A DNA stretch of 20,161 nucleotides from contig DATDRS010000162.1 in NCBI GenBank assembly GCA_035291605.1, forward strand, positions 1 through 20,161, in the 5' to 3' direction. The stretch comes from DATDRS01 sp035291605. GTDB taxonomy: Bacteria > Chloroflexota > Anaerolineae > Anaerolineales > UBA6663. Under the pieces are notes generated by a model, which was not told the DNA's origin, made no database searches, and saw only the letters and a program-made list of their open reading frames with translations. A program made the translations under genes and the position numbers. Below, piece by piece: positions 7,502-13,300 of this stretch. Position 1 is the first letter of the stretch. Each line of letters begins with the position of its first letter.

Positions 7502-8410
7502 ATGCGCCTGATTACCCGCGCTGATTGGGATGGTCTGGTCTGCGCCGTTCTGCTGTCTACGGTCGAGCATATCGAAGCCATCCAGTTCGCCTATCCGAAG
7601 GATGTGCAGGACGGCAAGGTGAACGTGCCGCCGAACTCGGTCATCGCCAATCTGCCCTACCATCCAAGCTGCGAGATGTGGTTCGACCATCACTCCTCCG
7701 AGGAGATGCTGGGCGCGCCGATGGCGGCCTTCACCGGGATCAAGGGCCGGTTCGGGCTGGCCCCGAGCGCGGCCCGGCTGATTTACGAATACTACGGCGG
7801 CGACCTGAAGTTCGAACGCTTCAAGGAACTGGTCGAGGCGACCGACCGCGTGGACAGCGCGCAGTTGACGATGGACGACGTGCTCAACCCGCAGGGCTAC
7901 GTCCTGCTGGCCTACACGCTCGACCCGCGCTCGGGCCTCAAGGACCTCGAGCTGCAGATGTACTTCATGCTGATGATTGACTGGCTCAAGCGAAAGCCGC
8001 TCAAGGAAATCCTGAACATCCCGGAAGTGAAGATGATGACCGAAGGCCTGCGCGCCAACGACCAGGCCTTTCGCGACGCGCTGCTCAAGCACTCCTACAT
8101 GGACGGCAACGTCGTCGTCACCGACTTCCGGGGCCTGTCCGATATCCCGCCGGGCAATCGCTTCCTCGTCTACACCCTCTTCCCCGAGTCCAACGTCTCG
8201 GCGCGGCTGTGGGACGGCAAGGACGGGACGATCAGCACGATCTCGCTCGGGCACAGCATCTTCAACCGCACCTGCAAGACGAACGTGGGGCAACTCTTAG
8301 CCGAGTACGGCGGCGGCGGCCACACCGGCGCAGGCACGGCGCAGTTCCCCAAGGCCGAAGCGGAGGGGAAATTCCGGGAGATCATCCAGCGGTTGAAGGC
8401 GGCGGGGTAG
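7502..8410 (+). CDS. DHH/DHHA1-family phosphoesterase, copy 2
   Basis: A 302-residue paralog of the protein at 277-1182, very similar along its whole length. It carries the same RADWDG, FDHH (residues 62-64) and C-terminal GGGGH (270-274) motifs, so both copies look catalytically intact. GAGGAG upstream of the ATG serves as ribosome binding site. Differences are concentrated after the DHH motif and in the central helices (for example the residues following YYGGD), which could reflect substrate or partner divergence. It is single-domain and cytoplasmic. The gene has its own promoter and ends in a strong intrinsic terminator. The substrate is unknown. Oligoribonucleotide, pGpG, pAp or polyphosphate hydrolysis are the family options. 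Confidence 0.9.
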   Translation: MRLITRADWDGLVCAVLLSTVEHIEAIQFAYPKDVQDGKVNVPPNSVIANLPYHPSCEMWFDHHSSEEMLGAPMAAFTGIKGRFGLAPSAARLIYEYYGGDLKFERFKELVEATDRVDSAQLTMDDVLNPQGYVLLAYTLDPRSGLKDLELQMYFMLMIDWLKRKPLKEILNIPEVKMMTEGLRANDQAFRDALLKHSYMDGNVVVTDFRGLSDIPPGNRFLVYTLFPESNVSARLWDGKDGTISTISLGHSIFNRTCKTNVGQLLAEYGGGGHTGAGTAQFPKAEAEGKFREIIQRLKAAG

Positions 8411-8416
8411 GGGAAA

Positions 8417-8458
8417 GGCAGAGGGATGCAGGCGGAAGGCGGAAAGTTGAAAGGCCTT
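8417..8458. repeat. 7-base tandem array after DHH copy 2
   Basis: Six units in 7-base phase: GGCAGAG, GGATGCA, GGCGGAA, GGCGGAA, AGTTGAA, AGGCCTT. Part of it forms the left arm of the terminator that follows. Confidence 0.6.
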
Positions 8459-8468
8459 CCGCTTTTTT
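8432..8468 (+). terminator. Intrinsic terminator of DHH copy 2
   Basis: GCGGAAGGC (8432-8440) pairs perfectly with GCCTTCCGC (8454-8462), and six T follow immediately (8463-8468). It lies 22 bases after the stop codon on the plus strand. Confidence 0.8.
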
Positions 8469-8493
8469 GTTGGGGAAAGCCGGAAAAGTCGGC

Positions 8494-8523
8494 TTGAAGC
8501 CCTTCGCGCCTCTGCGTTATAAT
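8494..8523 (+). promoter_or_regulatory. prfA promoter
   Basis: TTGAAG (8494-8499), an 18-base spacer and a perfect TATAAT (8518-8523), just downstream of the DHH terminator and upstream of prfA. The predicted transcription start is near 8530. Confidence 0.65.
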
Positions 8524-8567
8524 CCCTCCCATCCGCCACGCGCAGCGCGTGGCTTTTTTGAGGGATT
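8521..8567 (+). promoter_or_regulatory. prfA leader: nested hairpins with a terminator-like core
   Basis: An inner hairpin, GCCACGCGC (8535-8543), A, GCGCGTGGC (8545-8553), is followed by six T (8554-8559) and so has full intrinsic-terminator form. It is bracketed by an outer inverted repeat, AATCCCTC (8521-8528) and GAGGGATT (8560-8567), whose right arm carries the prfA ribosome binding site. The left outer arm overlaps the -10 box, so only transcripts reading in from upstream would contain the outer stem. The element sits between promoter and start codon, which fits attenuation or repeat insertion. Confidence 0.6.
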
Positions 8568-9656
8568 ATGCTCGACAAACTCGCGGGCATCGAGGCCCGC
8601 TACGAAGAACTGAATCAACTCATGGCCGAGGGCGCAGGCGGCCACTACGCCAAGATCGCCGAGTACGCGAAGGAGCGCTCCAGCCTGGAAGAAATCGCCG
8701 CCACCTTCCGCACCTACAAAACCGTGCTCAAGGATTTGGAAGGCGCGCGCCAACTGCTCGACGACCCCAGCATGGCCGATCTCGCCGCCGATGAAGTGCG
8801 CGGGCTGGAAAAGAAGCAGGCCGAACTCGAGGAGCAACTCAGGCGATTGCTCATCCCCAGGGACCCGCGCGACGAGAAGGATATCATCGTGGAAATCCGC
8901 GCGGGTGCGGGCGGCGACGAGGCGGGCATCTTCGCCGCCGACCTGTTCCGCATGTATACGCGCTACGCCGAAGAGCGCGGCTGGAAGACTGACATCATGT
9001 CGCAGAACGACACCGGGGTGGGCGGCTTCAAGGAGGTCATCTTCGAGGTGCGAGGCAAGGGCGCCTACTCGCGGCTCAAATTCGAGTCGGGCGTGCACCG
9101 CGTGCAGCGCGTGCCGGTCACCGAGGCCGCCGGGCGCATCCATACCTCCACCGCCACAGTCGCCGTGCTGGCCGAGGTGGACGAGGTCGAGATCGCCATC
9201 CCGGACAAGGATGTGAAGGTGGAGACCTACCGCTCGGCGGGCGCGGGCGGGCAGAACGTACAGAAGAACGCCACCGCCGTGCGGCTCACGCACCTGCCCA
9301 CCGGCCTGGTCGTCACCTGCCAGGACGAGCGCTCGCTCGTGCAGAACCGCCTGCGCGCCATGAGCATCCTCCGCGCGCGCCTGTACGAGATGGAAGTCGA
9401 GAAACGCCAGCAGGCCGAGGCCGCCGAGCGCCGCTCTCAGGTGGGCACGGGTGAGCGCAGCGAGAAAATCCGCACCTACAACTTCCCGCAGTCGCGCGTC
9501 ACCGACCACCGCATCGGCGTCTCGTCCTACAACCTGCCAGCCGTGCTCGACGGCGACCTGGACCAGTTCATTGGCGAGTTGATCGCGCGGGACCAGGCGG
9601 AGAAGTTGGGCGGCGGCGCAGTGACGCCCGCGGCCGAAGATGATGATGAAAATTGA
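8568..9656 (+). CDS. prfA: Peptide chain release factor 1
   Basis: A 362-residue class I release factor that recognises UAA and UAG in the ribosomal A site and triggers peptide release. Domain order is normal. The N-terminus is MLDKLAGIEARYEEL. The codon-recognition motif reads RVPVTEAAGRIHT, with a PxT tripeptide as in RF1 and not the SPF of RF2. The peptidyl-transferase motif is SAGAGGQNVQK, whose GGQ glutamine is the substrate of PrmC. The segment after GGQ (NVQKNATAVRLTH) differs slightly from the usual HVN form. The length is typical. It overlaps prmC by 17 bases, so the factor and its methyltransferase are probably translationally coupled. Confidence 0.97.
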   Translation: MLDKLAGIEARYEELNQLMAEGAGGHYAKIAEYAKERSSLEEIAATFRTYKTVLKDLEGARQLLDDPSMADLAADEVRGLEKKQAELEEQLRRLLIPRDPRDEKDIIVEIRAGAGGDEAGIFAADLFRMYTRYAEERGWKTDIMSQNDTGVGGFKEVIFEVRGKGAYSRLKFESGVHRVQRVPVTEAAGRIHTSTATVAVLAEVDEVEIAIPDKDVKVETYRSAGAGGQNVQKNATAVRLTHLPTGLVVTCQDERSLVQNRLRAMSILRARLYEMEVEKRQQAEAAERRSQVGTGERSEKIRTYNFPQSRVTDHRIGVSSYNLPAVLDGDLDQFIGELIARDQAEKLGGGAVTPAAEDDDEN

Positions 9657-10611
9657 ACAGAGGCAGAAGGAAACAGGAAAGAGGAAGAGGGCGCCCTTCG
9701 CGGGAAGCAGGCAGAAGGACACGCCTCCTTCCTTCTTGCTCCTTCCTCCCGCCTGTGAGGAAACTCTCCGCCGCGCGACTCTGACCCTCGCCGACACCGA
9801 TGCCCCTCGCCTCACCGCTGAAGCCCTGCTGAGCCACATGCTCGGGATCACGCGCGTCCAACTGCTCTCCCGGCCTAAGTGGGAACTCCCTGCCGAGGCG
9901 CTCGCCCGGTTCGAGAGGCTCATCGCCCGCGCGGCGCGGGGTGAGCCGCTCGCCTACCTCACCGGCCATCGCGAGTTCTACGGCCTGGATTTTCTCGTAG
10001 ACGCGCGCGTCCTCGTCCCGCGTCCGGAGACGGAGTTGTTGGTTGATTTGGCTCTACAGGTTGCGGCGACGGGGGTCGCGGCGACCGCAACCCTGCAATG
10101 CCCCCTGCATATTCTTGACGTGGGCGCCGGCTCCGGCTGCATCGCCGTCACGCTGGCCGTGAAACTCCCCGCGGCTCATATCACCGCCGTAGACATTTCG
10201 CCCGAGGCGCTCGCCCTCGCCCGCCTCAACGCCGAGCGGCACAGCGTCGCCGGCCGCATCACCTTTGTTCAAAGCGACCTGCTTTCCAACCTCCAACCTC
10301 CACTTACCAATTACCACCTCCTCCTCGCCAACCTCCCTTACATCCCCTCCGCCGAACTGCGTCGCCTGCCCGTCGCCGACCACGAGCCCGGCCTGGCCCT
10401 CGACGGGGGCCTGGATGGCCTGGCCCTCATCCGCCGCCTGTTGGAGGAAGCGCCGCAGGTGATGGCGCCGCAGGGCCGCCTGCTCCTCGAAATCGGCGCG
10501 GCGCAGGGTGAGGCCGCGGCCGCCCTCGCCCGCGCGGCTTTCCCCGGCGCGCAGGTATCCATCCATAAAGACCTTGCTGGCCTCGACCGTATCCTTGCCG
10601 TTGCCCTCTAA
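9640..10611 (+). CDS. prmC: Release factor glutamine methyltransferase PrmC
   Basis: A 323-residue SAM-dependent N5-glutamine methyltransferase that modifies the GGQ of release factors. The SAM-binding motif is ILDVGAGSGCIAVTLA. The substrate motif normally NPPY is NLPY here (ANLPYIPSAELRRLP). The recognisable N-terminal helical domain starts only near residue 38 (ACEETLRRATLTL). The first ~37 residues are polar, encoded by 7-base repeat DNA, and absent from typical PrmC. The chosen start is one of three consecutive ATG codons overlapping the prfA stop. A later start without a clear binding site cannot be excluded. A second 7-base array (10286-10320) encodes LQPPLTNYHLL just before NLPY, replacing the usual acidic-hydrophobic strand. 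Confidence 0.92.
   Translation: MMMKIEQRQKETGKRKRAPFAGSRQKDTPPSFLLLPPACEETLRRATLTLADTDAPRLTAEALLSHMLGITRVQLLSRPKWELPAEALARFERLIARAARGEPLAYLTGHREFYGLDFLVDARVLVPRPETELLVDLALQVAATGVAATATLQCPLHILDVGAGSGCIAVTLAVKLPAAHITAVDISPEALALARLNAERHSVAGRITFVQSDLLSNLQPPLTNYHLLLANLPYIPSAELRRLPVADHEPGLALDGGLDGLALIRRLLEEAPQVMAPQGRLLLEIGAAQGEAAAALARAAFPGAQVSIHKDLAGLDRILAVAL
9661..9755. repeat. 7-base tandem array and its inverted counterpart in prmC 5' end
   Basis: AGGCAGA, AGGAAAC, AGGAAAG and AGGAAGA run in 7-base phase (9661-9688). A CT-rich stretch (9724-9755) is roughly their reverse complement. Together they could fold into a large imperfect hairpin. The region is translated as a polar N-terminal extension if the start at 9640 is used. 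Confidence 0.6.
10286..10320. repeat. 7-base tandem array inside prmC
   Basis: Five units in exact phase: CCAACCT, CCAACCT, CCACTTA, CCAATTA, CCACCTC. The 35 bases are read through in frame, immediately before the NLPY substrate motif. Confidence 0.7.
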
Positions 10612-10617
10612 CTTCGT

Positions 10618-10650
10618 CTGTCTACTGACGACTGTCTACTGACTACTGCC
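10618..10650. repeat. 7-base tandem array between prmC and the DUF6504 gene
   Basis: CTGTCTA, CTGACGA, CTGTCTA, CTGACTA, CTGCC runs directly into the ATG of the next gene. It fills the whole 39-base gap apart from the six bases after the prmC stop. No ribosome binding site is visible. Confidence 0.75.
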
Positions 10651-11028
10651 ATGCGCCCGCTCCGCTTCATCGGCGAACCCATCGAGGTTGAATTCGACCA
10701 GCCGCCCGCGCTCGAGAAAAAGCCCGGCTGCCCGAACCGCTTCATCTGGCGCGGGGAGACGTATCAGATCGCCGAGACGGTGAGCGAGTGGCGCGACTAC
10801 GCGCGCAAAGGGCGCATGGCGAAGAACATGCAGCCCGCGCACGCCGCCGTCGCCGCCCAGCGCGGCTCGTGGGGCGTCGGGCGCTACTACTTTCAGGCCC
10901 GCACGACCACCGGCCAGATTTTCGAGTTTTACTACGACCGTGCGCCCAAAAGCGCAGACAAGCGAAAGGGAGAGTGGTTTTTGGTCAGTGAATTGGAAAT
11001 GACAAATGAAACGCCCAATGACAAATGA
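10651..11028 (+). CDS. DUF6504 family protein
   Basis: A 125-residue small cytoplasmic protein of unknown function. It matches my memory of DUF6504: IEVEFDQPPALEKKPGCP, then FIWRGETYQIAE, then GSWGVGRYYFQARTTTG and FEFYYDRAPK. There is no signal peptide or membrane segment. The conserved domain ends near residue 115. The last ~12 residues (SELEMTNETPNDK) are written by a 7-base repeat array, so the normal C-terminus has probably been replaced or extended by repeat DNA. It sits in the prfA-prmC-tsaC run without a visible ribosome binding site, since the upstream gap is repeat DNA. Translation may depend on coupling. Confidence 0.85.
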   Translation: MRPLRFIGEPIEVEFDQPPALEKKPGCPNRFIWRGETYQIAETVSEWRDYARKGRMAKNMQPAHAAVAAQRGSWGVGRYYFQARTTTGQIFEFYYDRAPKSADKRKGEWFLVSELEMTNETPNDK

Positions 11029-11037
11029 CCCATGGTG
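10998..11037. repeat. 7-base tandem array at the DUF6504 3' end
   Basis: AATGACA, AATGAAA, a 5-base interruption, then AATGACA, AATGACC, CATGGTG. The array spans the stop codon and encodes the last residues of the DUF6504 protein. Confidence 0.7.
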
Positions 11038-11089
11038 AAATGGGAGCGCTCATTTTTGCTTTTGCCATTCTGGCCTTTGACATTGACTC

Positions 11090-11899
11090 ATGATTCGTCT
11101 CGCCGCTTTTGATCTCGACAACACGCTCATCAGCGCCGACCTCACCCTCTCGCCGCGCGTCCAAGAGGCCGTGGCGCGGGCGATGGCGCAGGGCGTGATC
11201 GTCGCCATCGCCACCGGGCGCGGCCCCTCGCCCACCGACCAGTTCGCCGCCGCGCTCAACCTGACCGCGCCGCTCGTTTGCTTTCAGGGCGGCATTGTGT
11301 ACGATTATCGCGCCCGCCGCGTCCTGCACGAGACGCGCCTCGACCCGGCGGTCATCCCGATCATCGCGCGCCTGTCGGAGGCGCGCGGCTGGAACCTGCA
11401 ATTCGAGACGCCGACGATGATTTACCTGCCGCGCAAGTCGAACCACCCGGAGGAGATCATGAACCTGTTGCGCGTGTCCAACTGGAAGCGCGTGGACGAC
11501 TTCCTGACCGACCTGCCGGAGATCCCGCACAAATTCATTCTCTCCGTCCACGACCGCAGCGAGCGCGACGCCCTCGCCGCCGAACTCCGCGCCAGCTTTG
11601 ACCAGGAATTTGCCAAGATTACCGTCGTCCCCTCGCACCCCATCCTGGTCGAAGGTTTGCCGCACGGCATGAGCAAGGCCGTGGGCCTGGCGTGGCTGGC
11701 CGAGCATTACCACATCGCGCCGGAGGAGATCATGGCGGTCGGCGACAACGACAACGACGCCGAGATGCTCCAATGGGCGGGCCTCGGCCTCGCCATGCAG
11801 GATGGCTCCCCCGCCGCCCTCGCCGCCGCCGCCGCTGTCGTGCCGCCGGTTTCGGAAGATGGGGCAGCAGCGGCGATTGAGCGGTACATTCTTGGATGA
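11090..11899 (+). CDS. Cof-type HAD-superfamily phosphatase
   Basis: A 269-residue HAD hydrolase of the Cof/YbiV (class IIB) type, which dephosphorylates small sugar phosphates or cofactor phosphates in the cytoplasm. Motif I is FDLDNTL (nucleophile Asp8, acid Asp10). Motif II is in VAIATGRGP. Motif III is Lys in GMSKAVGLAWL. Motif IV is VGDNDNDAEML, binding Mg. The cap domain occupies roughly residues 80-185. The substrate is not predictable. The 61-base gap upstream has no Shine-Dalgarno sequence. It lies between the DUF6504 gene and tsaC, all on the plus strand. Confidence 0.9.
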   Translation: MIRLAAFDLDNTLISADLTLSPRVQEAVARAMAQGVIVAIATGRGPSPTDQFAAALNLTAPLVCFQGGIVYDYRARRVLHETRLDPAVIPIIARLSEARGWNLQFETPTMIYLPRKSNHPEEIMNLLRVSNWKRVDDFLTDLPEIPHKFILSVHDRSERDALAAELRASFDQEFAKITVVPSHPILVEGLPHGMSKAVGLAWLAEHYHIAPEEIMAVGDNDNDAEMLQWAGLGLAMQDGSPAALAAAAAVVPPVSEDGAAAAIERYILG

Positions 11900-11933
11900 G
11901 ATTTCGTGGAGCCGGTATTGAGGCAGGGAGAGC

Positions 11934-11975
11934 GGAGACTGGAGATTTGAGATTGGGGATTGGTAATAGAGATTT
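11934..11975. repeat. 7-base tandem array upstream of tsaC
   Basis: Six units in phase: GGAGACT, GGAGATT, TGAGATT, GGGGATT, GGTAATA, GAGATTT. It ends 2 bases before the tsaC ATG, so it occupies the place of the ribosome binding site. GGAG within the units might be used as one. Confidence 0.75.
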
Positions 11976-11977
11976 GC

Positions 11978-12595
11978 ATGAAGACTGAAGTCATGCGCGC
12001 GACGGACCCCAACGCTCTCCGTTACGCCGCGGATGTGCTGCGGAACAACGGCCTGGTGGCGTTCCCCACCGACACGGTGTACGGCGTCGGCGCGCTGGCT
12101 TTCAAACCCGAAGCCATCCAGCGGCTCTATATCGTCAAGGGCCGCTCGACTGACAAAGCCATCGCCGTGCTCGTCGCGCGCAACTCCGACCTGCTCCGTG
12201 TAGCCGGAGAGTTGACCCCCTCTGCCCGGCAGCTTGCGCTAAAATTCTGGCCAGGTTCCATCACGCTGGTCGTGCCCAAGCATCCCGATCTGCCCAAAGC
12301 CGTCAGCGCGCTGTCCACTGTCGGCGTGCGCCTGCCGGATCACCTGGTGGCGAAGAAACTGCTCGAGCTCACCGGACCGCTCGCCGTCACCAGCGCCAAC
12401 CGCTCCGGCGAGCCGAACGCGCTCACCGCCGCCGAGGTGCTGGCCCGGCTCTCCGGGCGCATTGACCTGATCATTGACGGCGGCCCGGCGCCGGGCGGCG
12501 TCCCCTCGACGGTCGTGGACTGCACTGGGCCGCAGCCCCGGGTCTTGCGCGAGGGGCCGATCAGCGCGGCGGAGATCGAGAGAGCGATGGAGTGA
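11978..12595 (+). CDS. tsaC: L-threonylcarbamoyladenylate synthase (YrdC/Sua5 family)
   Basis: A 205-residue YrdC-domain enzyme that makes threonylcarbamoyl-AMP from Thr, bicarbonate and ATP for the t6A37 modification of ANN-decoding tRNAs. Family signatures are FPTDTVYGVGA, the KGRS substrate loop, FWPGSITLVVP, GVRLPDH and LAVTSANRSGEPN. It lacks the extra Sua5 C-terminal domain, so it is the short TsaC type. The start at 11978 gives MKTEVMRATD. ATG at 11989 is also possible. The position after prfA-prmC is the common one for this gene. Confidence 0.93.
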   Translation: MKTEVMRATDPNALRYAADVLRNNGLVAFPTDTVYGVGALAFKPEAIQRLYIVKGRSTDKAIAVLVARNSDLLRVAGELTPSARQLALKFWPGSITLVVPKHPDLPKAVSALSTVGVRLPDHLVAKKLLELTGPLAVTSANRSGEPNALTAAEVLARLSGRIDLIIDGGPAPGGVPSTVVDCTGPQPRVLREGPISAAEIERAME

Positions 12596-12602
12596 CCCTC
12601 GA

Positions 12603-12666
12603 CCATGTCGCCTTGTCACCCGGTCACCATGTCACGCGGTCAAGGACAGGGTGACAAAGTGACAAG
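12603..12666. repeat. 8-base tandem array with large imperfect hairpin
   Basis: CCATGTCG, CCTTGTCA, CCCGGTCA, CCATGTCA, CGCGGTCA run in 8-base phase (12603-12642). An inverted segment follows. CTTGTCACCCGGTCACC (12612-12628) pairs with GGTGACAAAGTGACAAG (12650-12666), 14 of 17 positions. It lies between tsaC and the membrane protein gene, just before that gene's AAGGAG. Confidence 0.7.
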
Positions 12667-12679
12667 CAAGGAGAGCAAT

Positions 12680-13204
12680 ATGCTTCAACGACGCGGCGCA
12701 CTTACGCCTGGCCTCCTCCTCATCCTATTTGGCGCGTGGCTGCTCGCGCAAAATCTCGGCGTGCCGCTGCCCGGCCTCGACATGCTCTGGCCGGCCCTCC
12801 CCCTCCTCTTCGGCCTCGGCCTCCTCCTCCAGTTCTTCCTCGGCGGGCGCAAGGATGAGGGCCTGGTCTTCAGCGGCGTGGCGGCGGCGCTTGTCGGCGC
12901 GTTCTTCTTCGAGTTCACCCTCGGGCGCCTGCGCTGGGGAGACATGGACCGTTACTGGCCGGTGTTCGTCCTCATCGGCGGGCTGGCCTTCCTCGCGCAG
13001 TGGCTCGTCAACCCCGCCCAGCGCGGCCTGCTCATCCCGGCGGGCCTCGGCCTCCTCGTGGGCCTGGTCGCCATCACCTTCACCCTCAACCTCGCCAGTC
13101 CGGCGCTCATCCAGCAGGTGACCAAGCTCTGGCCGCTGGCCCTCATCGTCCTCGGGCTGAGCCTGCTCGCCAGCTACTTCTTCCGCGAAACCCCCCCTCG
13201 CTAG
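12680..13204 (+). CDS. Small polytopic membrane protein with LiaF/LiaI-like TM repeats
   Basis: A 174-residue integral membrane protein. The start is fixed by AAGGAG, 6 bases before the ATG at 12680. About six hydrophobic segments are seen. Two segments follow the pattern of the LiaI/LiaF-type transmembrane domain: an N-terminal RRGALTPGLLLILFGAWLL with LWPALPLLFGLGLLL, then YWPVFVLIGGLAFL and LWPLALIVLGLSLL. In characterised Lia systems such domains take part in envelope-stress sensing. No soluble LiaF C-terminal domain is present here, so a structural or sensor-accessory role is only a possibility. The stop codon lies within the terminator-like hairpin at 13194-13217. Confidence 0.75.
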   Translation: MLQRRGALTPGLLLILFGAWLLAQNLGVPLPGLDMLWPALPLLFGLGLLLQFFLGGRKDEGLVFSGVAAALVGAFFFEFTLGRLRWGDMDRYWPVFVLIGGLAFLAQWLVNPAQRGLLIPAGLGLLVGLVAITFTLNLASPALIQQVTKLWPLALIVLGLSLLASYFFRETPPR

Positions 13205-13217
13205 AGGGGTTTCCTTT
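13194..13217 (+). terminator. Terminator-like hairpin at the end of the membrane protein gene
   Basis: CCCCTC (13194-13199), GCTA loop, GAGGGG (13204-13209), then TTTCCTTT. Longer pairing of the flanking GAAACC/GGTTTC is possible with a bulge. The T-run is interrupted, so efficiency may be moderate. The stop codon is inside the loop and stem. Confidence 0.5.
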
Positions 13218-13231
13218 ATGGATTTACGCCG

Positions 13232-13287
13232 GCCGCAAGCCTCCTTCGACTGCGCCGCTACCCGGCTCCGCTCAGGAGGCTTGCGGC
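13232..13287. repeat. 14-bp perfect inverted repeat upstream of the glycosyltransferase
   Basis: GCCGCAAGCCTCCT (13232-13245) and AGGAGGCTTGCGGC (13274-13287) are perfect complements around a 28-base GC-rich loop. The inner part, CCTTCGAC...GCTCAGG, resembles the shorter element within the glycosyltransferase gene at 14245-14263. It ends 13 bases before the start codon, so it would form a strong leader hairpin. Confidence 0.7.
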
Positions 13288-13300
13288 GGAATGGGCCCTG

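Noticed and set aside
10618..11975. CRISPR array suggested by several short repeats
   Set aside because: Units are 7-8 bases in direct tandem without spacers, the consensus differs between sites, and no cas genes are present.
12680..13204. LiaF protein
   Set aside because: Only the membrane repeat pattern is present. The soluble C-terminal domain that defines LiaF is missing, so no gene symbol is given.
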